A stretch of DNA of 64,000 nt. Source: Trichostrongylus colubriformis (lineage: Eukaryota > Nematoda > Chromadorea > Rhabditida > Trichostrongylidae). Every line of letters begins with the position of its first letter. Position 1 is the first letter of the stretch. The notes beneath the pieces are model-generated. The model did no database searches. It was not told where the DNA came from and saw only the letters and a list, made by a program, of their open reading frames with translations. Made by a program: the position numbers and the translations under genes. The DNA is taken from positions 45,742,001 to 45,806,000 of the forward strand of contig OZ022256.1 in NCBI GenBank assembly GCA_963978905.1, in the 5' to 3' direction. This document shows positions 33,556 through 44,200 of this stretch, in pieces.

Positions 33556-36500
33556 TACTGTGTGTGTTGTGTGTGTGTTTGTGTGTGTATATGTGTATGT
33601 GTGTATGTGTGTATGTGTATGTGTGTATGAGTGTTGTGTGTATGTGTGTATGTGTGTATGTGTGTATGTGTGTATGTATGTGTTTGTACGTATGTATGTG
33701 TGTATGTGTGTGTGTTGTGTGTGTAATGTGTGTGTTGTGTGTGTTGCATGTGTGTTGTGTGTGTTGTGTGTGTGATGTGTGTTGTGTGTGTGTTGTGTGT
33801 GTGTTGTGTGTGTGTTGTGTTGTGTGTTGTGTGTGTTGTGTATGTGTTGTGTGTGTTGTGATTGTTGTGTGTGTATTGTGTGTGTATGTTGTGAGTGTAA
33901 TGTGTATGTGTGTTGTGTGTGTTCTGTGTGTGTGTTGTGTGTGTGTTGTGCGTGTGTGTTGTGTGTGTGTTGTGTGTGTTGTGTGTGTTGTGTGTGTTGT
34001 GTGTATGTGTGTATGTGTGTGTATGTGTGCATGTGTATGTTGTGTGTGCTGTGTTGTGTGTTGTGTTGTGTGTTGTGTGTGTGTTGTGTGTGTTGTGTGT
34101 ATGTGTGTGTATTGTGTGTGTATGTTGTGTGTGCTGTGTGTGTGTTTGTGTGTGTATATGTGTATGTGTGTATGTGTATGTGTATGTGTGTAGGTGTATG
34201 TGTGTATGTGTTTTGTGTATATGTGTGCATGTGTGTATGTGTATGTGTGTATGAGTGTTGTGTGTATGTGTGTATGTGTGTATGTGTGTATGTATGTGTT
34301 TATACGTGTGTATGTGTGTATGTGTGTGTTGTGTGTGTAATGTGTGTGTTGTGTGTGTTGCATGTGTGTTGTGTGTGTTGTGTGTGTGATGTGTGTTGTG
34401 TGTGTGTTGTGTGTGTGTTGTGTATGTGTTGTGTGTGTTGTGTGTGTGTGTTGTGTTGTGTGTTGTGTGTGTTGTGTATGTGTTGTGTGTGTTGTGATTG
34501 TTGTGCGTGTATTGTGTGTGTATGTGATTGTTGTGTGTGTATTGTGTTGTGAGTGTAATGTGTGTGTGTTGTGTGTGTTGTGTGTGTGTTGTGCGTGTGT
34601 GTTGTGTGTGTTGTTTGTGTTGTGTGTATGTGTGTATGTGTGTGTATGTGTGCATGTGTGTGTTGTGTGTGTTGTGTGTGTTGTGATTGTTGTGTGTGTA
34701 TTGTGTGTGTATGTTGTGAGTGTAATGTGTGTATGTTGTGTGTGTTCTGTGTGTGTGTGTGTTGTGTGTGTTGCATGTGTGTTGTGTGTGTTGTGTGTGT
34801 GATGTGTGTTGTGTGTGTTGTGTGTGTGTGTTGTGTATGTGTTGTGTGTGTTGTGTGTGTGTTGTGTGTGTGTTGTGTTGTGTGTTGTGTGTGTTGTGTA
34901 TGTGTTGTGTGTGTTGTGATTGTTGTGTGTGTATTGTGTGTGTATGTTGTGAGTGTTTTGTGTATGTGTGTTGTGTGTGTTCTGTGTGTGTGTTGTGTGT
35001 GTGTGTTGTGCGTGTGTGTTGTGTGTGTGTTGTGTGTGTGTTGTGTGTGTGTTGTGTGTGTTGTGTGTGTTGTGTGTATGTGTGTATGTGTGTGTATGTG
35101 TGCATGTGTGTGTTGTGTGTGCTGTGTTGTGTGTTGTGTTGTGTGTTGCGTGTGTGTTGTGTGTGTTGTGTGTTTGTGTGTGTATTGTGTTTGTATGTTG
35201 TGTGTGCTGTGTGTGTGTTTGTGTGTGTATATGTGTATGTGTGTATGTGTATGTGTATGTGTGTATGTGTGTAGGTGTATGTGTGTATGTGTGTTGTGTA
35301 TATGTGTGCATGTGTGTATGTGTATGTGTGTATGAGTGTTGTGTGTATGTGTGTATGTGTGTATGTGTGTATGTGTGTATGTATGTGGTGTGTATGTGTG
35401 TGTTGTGTGTAATGTGTGTGTGTGTTGTGTGTGTTGCATGTGTGTTGTGTTGTGTGTTGTGTGTGTTGTGTATGTGTTGTGTGTGTTGTAATTGTTGTGT
35501 GTGTATTGTGTGTGTATGTGATTGTTGTGAGTGTATTGTGTTGTGAGTGTAATGTGTGTGTGTTGTGTGTGTTGTGTGTGTGTTGTGCGTGTGTGTTGTG
35601 TGTGTTGTGTGTGTGCGTGCTGTGTGTGTTGTGTGTGTTGTGTGTGTTGTGTGTGTGTTGTGCGTGTGTGTTGTGTGTGTTGTGTGTGTGCGTGCTGTGT
35701 GTGTTGTGTGTGTTGTGTGTGTGTTGTGTGTTGTGTGTGTGTTGTGTGTGTTGTGTGTATGTGTGTATGTGTGTGCGTATGTGTGCATGTGTGTGTTGTG
35801 TGTGTTGTGTTGTGTGTTGTGTTGTGTGTTGTGTGTGTGTTGTGTGTGTTGTGTGTGTTGTGTGTGTTGTGTGTTTGTGTGTGTACTGTGTGTATGTTGT
35901 GTGTGCTGTGTGTGTGTGTTTGTGTGTGTATATGTGTATGTGTGTATGTGTATGTGTATGTGTGTATGTGTGTAGGTGTATGTGTGTATGTGTTGTGTGT
36001 GTTGTGATTGTTGTGTGTGTATTGTGTGTGTATGTTGTGAGTGTAATGTGTGTGTGTTGTGCGTGTGTGTTGTGTGTGTTGTGTGTGTATTGTGCGTGTG
36101 TGTTGTGTGTGTTGTGTGTGTGTTGTGTGTGTTGTGTGTGTTGTGTGTATGTGTGTATGTGTGTGTATGTGTGCATGTGTGTGTTGTGTGTGCTGTGTTG
36201 TGTGTTGTGTTGTGTGTTGTGTGTGTGTTGTGTGTGCTGTGTTGTGTGTTGTGTTGTGTGTTGTGTGTGTGTTGTGTGTGTTGTGTGTGTTGTGTGTTTG
36301 TGTGTGTATTGTGTGTGTATGTTGTGTGTGCTGTGTGTGTGTTTGTGTGTGTATATGTGTATGTGTGTATGTGTATGTGTATGTGTGTATGTGTGTAGGT
36401 GTATGTGTGTATGTGTGTTGTGTATATGTGTGTATGTGTGTATGTGTGTATGTGTGTATGTGTGTGTTTGTACGTGTGTATGTGTGTATGTGTGTGTGTT

Positions 36501-36842
36501 GTGTGTGTAATGTGTGTGTGTTGTGTGTGTTGCATGTGTGTTGTGTGTGTTGTTTGTGTGATGTGTGTTGTGTGTGTGTTGTGTGTGTGTTGTGTTGTGT
36601 GTTGTGTTGTGTGTTGTGTGTGTTGTGTGTGTTGTGTGTTTGTGTGTGTATTGTGTGTATGTTGTGTGTGCTGTGTGTGTGTTTGTGTGTGTATATGTGT
36701 ATGTGTGTATGTGTATGTGTATGTGTGTATGTGTGTAGGTGTATGTGTGTATGTGTGTTGTGTGTATGTGTGTATGTGTGTATGTGTGTGTACGTGTGTA
36801 TGTGTGTATGTGTATGTGTCTGTCTGTCTGTTTGTCTGTCTA
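33556..36842. repeat. 3.3-kb GT-rich satellite
   Basis: The whole stretch is variants of TGTG, TGTTGTG and TATG. Longer phrases recur, such as GTGTAGGTGTATGTGTGTATG-like blocks (34,190, 35,270, 35,970, 36,395, 36,735) and TGTGATTGTTGTG (seven or more times), so there is higher-order structure. The long His/Thr-rich and Cys/Val-rich frames on both strands are consequences of the repeat. It ends in TCTG units followed by the Helitron phrase AAATTCATATCTCGCGTCGC, at the position where other family members have only 30-60 bp of GT. Confidence 0.9.
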
Positions 36843-38870
36843 TCACGAAATTCATATCTCGCGTCGCAGCAAAGCTGGGACGCTGATTTCTGCAAGTGAT
36901 ATAGGGGATGGTAAGGGTATCTAGGCGGTGGTGGACCGAAAGTGATAGCAGCTGATAAGGGCTAATAAGGAGCCTCGGGAGGCAAATGTCGTCAAATCCG
37001 TTACGCTTTTCGCATTGGTCGCGGGGCGTTCATACTCACCATACTCACATGTGTTTTGCGAGGTTGGCCGGAGACATTGATAATGGGTGATCCAGCTTGA
37101 TAACGTTTGATAAGATTTGATAGGGAGCGTAAAAAGCTAAAGTCATCAAATCCGTTTCTCTTTTCGCATTGGTCCCGGAGCGTTCATATTCACAGGTGTT
37201 TTGCGAAGTGGGACGGAGACATTGATGGTGGGTGATCAAAATCGGAGATGGTTGATAAGATCTGATAAAGCGCATGAGAAGGCCAATGTCATCAAATGTT
37301 TCGTCTTTCGCGTTAATCCATGAGCGCTGACTTTCATGGGTGTTAAGCAAAGTGGTACGGGACATTAATAGTGGGTGATCCAGACTGATAATGGTTGATA
37401 AGATTCGACAGGGAGCGTGAGAAGGATAATGTCACCAAGGTCGGTACGCTTTTGCGGCTGACAGTGGATTGTTCACATTCGCAGGTTTTGTACGGTACGG
37501 GGACTGCAATGGTACGTGGATCACTAATTATATTTCGGGAATAGGCAATACCGTTATCATGGGAGTAAATCTGATGGTTCCATCGTAAAGTTCGCCTTTT
37601 TTAACCATATACCCCATCATTCAATTAGCCGGGCGCTATTTGTTTATTTTATAAATTTTTGAAAACTTTGTCGACACAAGCCTTTTTTGGTGGGTTTGTC
37701 AAATTGTGTGGGCTTCAACGGAAAAATATTTTTTGCAAATCCATGTGTTCAAGTAAAACTGTATGTTTGTTGGTGGAAATAATGTTTAGGGATGCTTCAA
37801 TTTTAGGGTGGGTGACATGGCGATCTTGCTTAATCGTATTGCACACAGCATCGATGTTTTCGGAAACAACTGCTAATTTCGGACATCCTTCACGAATCCG
37901 GTCGGGCAGCGGACTACGACAACGATTGAATCCCCTAAACCAACGAAACACTGTGGTCTCTGATGGAGCTTCATTGCCTAATTTTTTAAAATTTTTTTAA
38001 AAATTTCATTTTCATTTCCTGAAAAAACAAAATTTTTCAGATGAATATAAAATAAACAAAAAGCGCCGTGCGGCGAATTGCATGGTGGGGCATTTAGGTA
38101 AAAAAAGGCGAACTTCACGATGAAACCATCAGATTTACTCCCATGATAACAGTATTGCCTATTCCCGAAATATAAATAGTGATCTACGTATTGTTGGGTA
38201 CAGGGACTTCAGTGAAATTGATAACGGCTTACGGTGGCTGATGAGAACCGTTTGAAATTAATCTATACACCGCTTGCAACCACTGTACGACCGCTTTAGC
38301 AGAAGCTCAGTGATGCTCAGTGACATTGGATGAACATATGTTGTTCATGTTCCGATATCACTGGCCGATATATCGACCACTGGATTGCTAGCGTTCCAAA
38401 AAATGGTGCATTTCTCTTGATACTGCGATCTACATTGATAATCATGATACAACCTATATTTGTGATAGCAAAGCAAGCGTTTCACTCAGAATCATTCTCT
38501 AATGCGGTACTGTCAGCAACAGTGAATATCGACCGCTAGACTATGTGAAATTACAAATAGTGAAGCATGTTCACAAAAACGATAAACATCGATGATCGGG
38601 GTATTGATAACATCAATGACCATTAATGTGTAGGAATTAGATGCTCAGCAAGAGAACAATCTGTTGCCATTCGATGCAGTCGAATACAAAACTATCGATC
38701 TCTAAACTGTTCAAACCCTCAGTGATGACCTGAACCATTTGGCTGGATGCACACTACTGCGCGCGATTCGTGTCGATGACATGCAAAATGGGTTCGAAGC
38801 AAAGCGACTGAAGCATATTAATACCGAAATGCTTTTTTAGCCATCTTTTCTGCATTTTCACAATTTGATA
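36843..38870 (+). mobile_element. Helitron-family body, interrupted by mariner and truncated by Gypsy
   Basis: Starting at the AAATTCATATCTCGCGTCGC phrase, this has the same order as the 27,002 element: subterminal block, two to three diverged 145-bp-type units (37,080-37,420), the middle block with GAACATATGTTGTTCATGTTC, and a minus-oriented 3' hairpin (38,735-38,765, terminus degraded to CCAT). The mariner sits in the middle. The Gypsy LTR begins at 38,872. Confidence 0.7.
37531..38172 (-). mobile_element. Deleted mariner element (642 bp)
   Basis: A TA lies on each side (37529-37530 and 38173-38174), and the terminal inverted repeats of about 70 bp begin TATTTCGGGAATAGGC. The minus strand encodes only the N-terminal helix-turn-helix half of a mariner transposase (FRWFRGFNRCRSPLPD, DRHVTHPKIEASL) through the WxPHxL-like linker. 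The DDD catalytic domain is absent, so it is a non-autonomous relic that could be moved only in trans. Confidence 0.85.
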
Positions 38871-38871
38871 G

Positions 38872-39411
38872 TGTTACAGCTTTGCTACCAAGTGCTTTAT
38901 TGAAGCACGAGACGACAAGTGACTAGCATACCACAGAGTAGCCCTTTTATAGAGAAGGGCTGACGTATCACTCAATAACAAAAATGAGCACAAACACAAA
39001 CACTTATTATCACAAACCAAGTCTATGACAATCGCCACATGGGTAGTGAGCGGTCATCTACAACAGATAGCCCAGTTGGGAGCAATGGAAAGGAAATTCC
39101 CGCACAATTCCATATACAACTGTGGTCGGGCCGATCAAACCCATTTTGCACAACATGGATAAATCGCGCGCAGTAGTGTGCGCCAGCCAACTGGTAACAA
39201 ATAAAAAGATGGCTACGACTGTAAGATGTTACGAAAAGAGCAGTAAAGTGCTGATGATGTTGGGATTGGGGATCCATCCGTATTCATATTCATATTGTCG
39301 ATTCAATATTAGATATTTGAAGATGAGAAGAAGACATGGGCTGAAGCAGAGAGCACATGCAGAAGTGAAGGAGGAAAACTAGCATCTATTCGGTGGCGGA
39401 ATAGGATAAGA
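38872..39411 (-). repeat. Gypsy 3' LTR
   Basis: This is the downstream LTR in transcription direction. It contains TATAAAAG (minus, 38951-38944), AATAAA about 25 bp before its end (minus strand), and an embedded plus-strand Helitron 3' end at 39166-39194. Confidence 0.9.
39166..39194 (+). other. Helitron 3' terminus embedded in the LTR
   Basis: GCGCGCAGTAGTGTGCGC followed by CAGCCAACTGG and a T is the same hairpin plus CTGG as the end of the 27,002 Helitron. About 60 bp upstream are also shared with the 59,560-59,650 copy (CCCATTTTGCAC phrase). The same sequence is in the other LTR at 43955-43983, so it was already part of the retrotransposon when it inserted. Confidence 0.75.
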
Positions 39412-39477
39412 TGCAATGATGGGAGTGAAAATACAACAATGAACGACTACATTCATCTGATCAAATGTTCATTTCGT

Positions 39478-42400
39478 CTATGTGTAAGTCTTGAGTGTTG
39501 GCTTGATTTGGAGTCGGCTCGGCGGTCGTCGGATACGTCGCTGTCGTCTTTCTGACGGTATAGTCGAATTTGGTGATGGAGCTGTTGTATCCGAAGTGTC
39601 GAGTACTGCTGTCGAGGAGTCTCCATCTGGTGTCCTCGCAGTCGCTGTATCTTGCAGCATTGTACTCGCTGGGTGTGACGGCTCTGTTGTCGAATCGAAG
39701 AGATCCGCTTGTTCTGCTTCGATAGTTGTGCGAAAACGCATCTGATTCGCATGTCGTCGTTCCACTGTTCCATTCACAACGACATCGTAGAGAACGTTTC
39801 CATGACGAGCAAGGACCTCTCCGGGTATCCATTTGTTTCTACCGCGGAAGTCCTTCACCCATACTGCGTCTTCTGGCTCAAATATCTTCGAACGGGCACC
39901 ATGGTGTAGATTGAACTCTTCCTCCATCTTCTGGTTCCTTTGAGTAGGTATGCGTCGAGACATAGCGAGCAGTGTGAGGGGAGTCCGGAGTTGATGTCCG
40001 AGGAAGTTCTCGGCCGGTGACCGTCCTTTGGGAGATGCTGCGCAGGGGGTGCTCCTGTAGGCCATCAAGAATTTTTGTATAGCTGTAGCGTTAGCGTTTT
40101 TCAGCTTCTCCAATCCACGCTTGAATGTGTCCACGAATCTTTCGGCTTGACCGTTTGACTGTGGGTGGTAAGGTGGGGAGCGGATGTGGACGATACCATT
40201 TGTTCTGCAGAATTCTGTGAATTCTGACGAAGTGAACTGGCTACCATTGTCCGAAACAAGGGTTTCGGGACATCCGAACTGTGCAAATAGCTTGAAGAGC
40301 TCTCGCATTGTAGCCTTGCTTGTCGTTGAAGTCATTTCGATGACTTCCGGCCATTTGGAGTATGCATCCACAATGATGAGGAAGACTTTTCCTTTCACTG
40401 GTCCTGCGAAATCCACATGTATGCGTGACCATGGTTTCTCTTCCTTCGGCCATGAATAGAGCTCTGTTTTAATAGGTGCTTTAGCGGCTTCCTGACAGCT
40501 GGTGCAAATGCGAACGAAGTTTTCTATGTCCTTCGTAATGTTCGTCCAGTAAACATAAGAGCGGGCCAGGCTCTTCATCCGTGACATACCAGGATGTCCT
40601 TCGTGTAGCAGAGTTAATACACGGTTGTGAAATTTCGACGGGATGACAATCCTAGGTCCGAAAAAAAGGCAGTCATCTTGGAGTGAGAGAGACTGACGAA
40701 GTGCATGGTAGCATTTGATCTCCGGTGATGGCTTCTTTGGCCACTTGTCTTCACGAACATACTGGATGACTTTTTCCAAGACATCGTCTTTGGAACTTTC
40801 AGCTGCTATCGAATTCATATTGATCGGAATCTGTGCTTCTACTGCTTTGCACTCGAATGCGGCATCCTTTGAAGCATTTGCGATGACAACATCTTCCGCT
40901 TCTTCCGTTTGGTCAGCAATTAAGCGTGATAGGGCATCCGCTTGTCCAAAATCCGTGGTTTTTCTATACTCAATTTTGAAGTCATATCCACGTAGTATTA
41001 GCGACCAGCGTAGAAGACGGTTGGCTGTATATGTTGGTAAGCCTTTCTTGCTTCCAAAAATGGTGATGAGTGGTTTATGGTCTGTGAGAAGGGTGAATCG
41101 GCGTCCGAATAAGTATCGGTGGAACTTACGAACTGCATAGACCAGTGCGAGTCCTTCCTTCTCAATCTGACCATACTTCTTTTCTGCTTCAGTGAGGCTT
41201 CGGCTGGCATGGCTGGTGGCTTTTTCTGAACCATCTGCGAATCGATGCAGGATTACGGCTCCAATGCCGTATTCGGAAGCGTCAGCTGCAACAATGAGAT
41301 CCAACTTGGGATCATAATGTGTGAGCAGAAGTGGGGAGGCCAGAATTTCTTTGGCTTCTTCAAAAGCCTTCTGGCATTCTTGCGACCACTTGAATGTTGT
41401 GTTTTTCTTCAACAGAGCATCAAGCGGGGCGCGGAGGTTGCGCATTTCAGGAATGAAGGCTCCATAGTAATTCAGCATTCCGAGGAAAGAGCGAAGTTGT
41501 GTGATGTCCTTTGGCCGCGGCATCTTTGTGATAGCTTGAATCTTGTCGGGATCTGGACGTCGACCATTTGCGTCGATGATGTTCCCGAGATATCTGACTT
41601 CTGGCATCATGAAATGGCATTTTTCGGCACGCACACGGAAACCGTACTGCTCGATTCGGTGGAAAAGAGCTTCCAAGTTGTGTCGATGTTCCAACGTAGT
41701 TCGTCCTGAGACTATTATGTCATCCAAGTAAGCGGTAACTCCTTCGAGACCTGCTATCATAGAATCGATGATTTGTTGGAATATACCTGGGGCTGACTTT
41801 ACTCCGAACGGCAGGCGGTTGTAGCGGAAAAGACCACGATGTGTGTTGATAGTAAGAAATTCTTTCGAATCTTCGTCCACTTCAATTTGTAGATATGCAT
41901 CCGCCAGATCAATCTGAGAGAATAATCGGCCACCATTGAGCTTTGTGAAAATCTCTTCCATTGTCGGCAATGGGTGTCGATGGAGTGATAAGGAGTCATT
42001 CAGGCCAGTGGAGAAATCTGCACATAACCGGATGTTGCCATTGCTCTTTTTCACCACTACTACTGGTGCTGCCCAGTTGGAATGATCAACAGCTGTGAGT
42101 ATCCCCTCTTGAAGTAGTCGATCAATTTCTGCATTCACAGCTAGTTGCGAGGCAAATGGCACAGGTCGCTTTTGTCGGTACACAGGTCTAGCGTTTGGCT
42201 TCAGGAACAGTTTTGCCTTCGCCTTGGTACATCGTCCGAGGCCTGGAGCAAAGGCACGTGTGAATCGTGCTCTTAAGTGAGCAACAAGTTCATTGCGATC
42301 GTTGTCCAATGCTGCGGCTTTCCGGCAGTTGTATTGATCCTTTAGTTGACGGTAGTCAGGCACTTGTATACACCACTCAAGTCCCAGGAGGTCGGTTGCT

Positions 42401-43611
42401 TTTGTGACATAGCATTTTCCTCGTCCTGAGATAGGTTGATGATGGCGGTCGAAAATAGTGAAGTTGGCCTGGAAGCTTCCTTTGATGTCCATTGGTGAAC
42501 CATTGGCTGCTTTCACTGCTGGGACAATTGGGCACAGAGCCGGGCGTCCAAGTTTGGTCCATGTTTTGTGGGAGATCATGGTGATGTCTGCTCCGGTGTC
42601 GAGTTGTAGGCGAACTGGTTCTCCATTGATATGCACTTTCATGTAGGTTCGTGCATCTTGGGCAGTGAACGCTACATTTTCGCATCGGAGCTTCCGTTTC
42701 GAAGATTTGCCTCTTGCCCTTCGTCTTGACAAGTTTCTTCGACTCGAATTTTTCCTATCACCTTTCTTTTCTTCAAAGGAATGTTTATCAAAACTCACAT
42801 GTTTTGAACGACGCTGCTTCCTTGCTGACTTCCGTCGTTGTGCAGCATTTATCTCTCTTGTCTCCATCGTGCGGTTGTCCGACCACAAAGTAACGAATGT
42901 TTCACATTCGTTGATGAAATCGTCGAGAGCTGGACTAGGATCACTTTCTTTGAGGTGATTCATCTTGTTGAGTAGTCGAAGGCGCATTTCCGAGTGGGAT
43001 GCGTCTGTGAGGCCAGCTACAAATACAAGACATTTGAGCGATTCGCTGTCAACATCCTTCATGCATGCCTCCTCAAACTTCTTCTTTATAGTGTTTCCGA
43101 AGTCGCGGTAAGGTATATGGGTTCCATATACTGGAGGGCACGATGCTTGCAAAAACTCGAATCGTCGTCGGATGAGGGTTTTCTTTGGGCCGAAAAGCTT
43201 CTTCAGTGTTTCGACGGTGGTGGACAGGTCAATGTCTCTGGGCTTCAAAGGTAGAACATGCTCTGAGTACGTCTTGTACGTTACCTTGTCCAACTTGTCG
43301 ATGATGAGGTTTCGCTTTATATCATCTGTGAGTGAAGATCCTCGGTCATCGATCACTGCACCATAGCGTCTGAACCATGAGTCGAATGTCGATTCGTCTT
43401 CTTCTTCGTAGCTAAACTGTGGTAGATCTCGCATGAGATCTCCGTATGCATCTGGAGCCGATGCTTTGTCAGGTGATTGCGCAGGCTGCTTCTGGTCCAC
43501 GAGGGCGGCAAGGAGCTTATTGATGTGCTCATTCTGCTGCTGCATCGTCACGAGGAACGGCGTCAACCACTGGGGTGCATCTTTCGATGCTGCTGGAACG
43601 CTGCTTGGCAT
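39478..43611 (-). CDS. Ty3/Gypsy Gag-Pol polyprotein, 1,377 residues
   Basis: This single intact frame starts 49 bp inside the 5' LTR. Domains in order: Gag about 1-310; aspartic protease with LQLDTGA (Asp338); reverse transcriptase with SQIDLADAY (Asp568) and YLDD (628-631); RNase H with AADAS (Asp777) and LTDHKP (Asp844); integrase zinc domain (His1003, His1006, Cys1036, Cys1039); catalytic core with Asp1067, Asp1121 (SDNGSQ) and Glu1157 (NGQAE). The C-terminal tail is Ser/Thr/Pro-rich and ends in a basic patch. Gag lacks a CCHC zinc knuckle; instead residues 255-308 are Lys/Arg-rich and probably bind RNA. No frameshift separates gag and pol. All catalytic residues are present, so activity is plausible. 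Confidence 0.93.
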   Translation of the reverse strand: MPSSVPAASKDAPQWLTPFLVTMQQQNEHINKLLAALVDQKQPAQSPDKASAPDAYGDLMRDLPQFSYEEEDESTFDSWFRRYGAVIDDRGSSLTDDIKRNLIIDKLDKVTYKTYSEHVLPLKPRDIDLSTTVETLKKLFGPKKTLIRRRFEFLQASCPPVYGTHIPYRDFGNTIKKKFEEACMKDVDSESLKCLVFVAGLTDASHSEMRLRLLNKMNHLKESDPSPALDDFINECETFVTLWSDNRTMETREINAAQRRKSARKQRRSKHVSFDKHSFEEKKGDRKNSSRRNLSRRRARGKSSKRKLRCENVAFTAQDARTYMKVHINGEPVRLQLDTGADITMISHKTWTKLGRPALCPIVPAVKAANGSPMDIKGSFQANFTIFDRHHQPISGRGKCYVTKATDLLGLEWCIQVPDYRQLKDQYNCRKAAALDNDRNELVAHLRARFTRAFAPGLGRCTKAKAKLFLKPNARPVYRQKRPVPFASQLAVNAEIDRLLQEGILTAVDHSNWAAPVVVVKKSNGNIRLCADFSTGLNDSLSLHRHPLPTMEEIFTKLNGGRLFSQIDLADAYLQIEVDEDSKEFLTINTHRGLFRYNRLPFGVKSAPGIFQQIIDSMIAGLEGVTAYLDDIIVSGRTTLEHRHNLEALFHRIEQYGFRVRAEKCHFMMPEVRYLGNIIDANGRRPDPDKIQAITKMPRPKDITQLRSFLGMLNYYGAFIPEMRNLRAPLDALLKKNTTFKWSQECQKAFEEAKEILASPLLLTHYDPKLDLIVAADASEYGIGAVILHRFADGSEKATSHASRSLTEAEKKYGQIEKEGLALVYAVRKFHRYLFGRRFTLLTDHKPLITIFGSKKGLPTYTANRLLRWSLILRGYDFKIEYRKTTDFGQADALSRLIADQTEEAEDVVIANASKDAAFECKAVEAQIPINMNSIAAESSKDDVLEKVIQYVREDKWPKKPSPEIKCYHALRQSLSLQDDCLFFGPRIVIPSKFHNRVLTLLHEGHPGMSRMKSLARSYVYWTNITKDIENFVRICTSCQEAAKAPIKTELYSWPKEEKPWSRIHVDFAGPVKGKVFLIIVDAYSKWPEVIEMTSTTSKATMRELFKLFAQFGCPETLVSDNGSQFTSSEFTEFCRTNGIVHIRSPPYHPQSNGQAERFVDTFKRGLEKLKNANATAIQKFLMAYRSTPCAASPKGRSPAENFLGHQLRTPLTLLAMSRRIPTQRNQKMEEEFNLHHGARSKIFEPEDAVWVKDFRGRNKWIPGEVLARHGNVLYDVVVNGTVERRHANQMRFRTTIEAEQADLFDSTTEPSHPASTMLQDTATARTPDGDSSTAVLDTSDTTAPSPNSTIPSERRQRRIRRPPSRLQIKPTLKTYT

Positions 43612-43660
43612 GTCGTTTCCTGCACTCCTACAGCTGGTGTAGTTCAGTCCTGATCGCCAG
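43612..43660 (-). promoter_or_regulatory. Gypsy leader with primer-binding site
   Basis: On the minus strand, one base after the LTR, TGGCGATCAGG begins with the TGG expected opposite a tRNA CCA end. I cannot name the tRNA with confidence. The leader is only 49 bp before the ATG. Confidence 0.6.
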
Positions 43661-44200
43661 TGTTACAGCTTTGCTACCAAGTGCTTTATTGAAGCACGAG
43701 ACGACAAGTGACTAGCATACCACAGAGTAGCCCTTTTATAGAGAAGGGCTGACGTATCACTCAATAACAAAAATGAGCACAAACACAAACACTTATTATC
43801 ACAAACCAAGTCTATGACAATCGCCACATGGGTAGTGAGCGGTCATCTACAACAGATAGCCCAGTTGGGAGCAATGGAAAGGAAATTCCCGCACAATTCC
43901 ATATACAACTGTGGTCGGGCCGATCAAACCCATTTTGCACAACATGGATAAATCGCGCGCAGTAGTGTGCGCCAGCCAACTGGTAACAAATAAAAAGATG
44001 GCTACGACTGTAAGATGTTACGAAAAGAGCAGTAAAGTGCTGATGATGTTGGGATTGGGGATCCATCCGTATTCATATTCATATTGTCGATTCAATATTA
44101 GATATTTGAAGATGAGAAGAAGACATGGGCTGAAGCAGAGAGCACATGCAGAAGTGAAGGAGGAAAACTAGCATTTATTCGGTGGCGGAATAGGATAACA
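43661..44200 (-). repeat. Gypsy 5' LTR with promoter
   Basis: It holds TATAAAAG on the minus strand at 43740-43733, with AATAAA at 43690-43685 for the 3' copy's use. It ends GCTGTAACA. It contains the embedded Helitron 3' end (43955-43983), identical to that in the other LTR. Confidence 0.9.

Larger units (their letters stand above)
38872..44200 (-). mobile_element. Complete Ty3/Gypsy LTR retrotransposon
   Basis: It is bounded by 540-bp LTRs beginning TG and ending CA, apart from one base in the left copy. The LTRs differ at two positions that I can see, so insertion is very recent. One long frame spans gag to integrase without stops. The element is transcribed leftward: the 5' LTR is the right one. 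No target duplication is evident at the flanks (left GATAG, right TTATC) and no clear polypurine tract was found, which is odd for such a young copy. Confidence 0.9.

Noticed and set aside
33515..36895. Reading frame of 1,126 codons on the minus strand (Thr/His-rich), plus long Cys/Val frames on the plus strand
   Set aside because: These are by-products of the GT-rich satellite, with stop codons rare by composition. All three frames per strand behave alike and there is no start context or domain.
39023..39382. Frames inside the Gypsy LTRs (also at 43812-44171)
   Set aside because: They are identical in both LTRs by duplication, run antisense to each other and have no domain.
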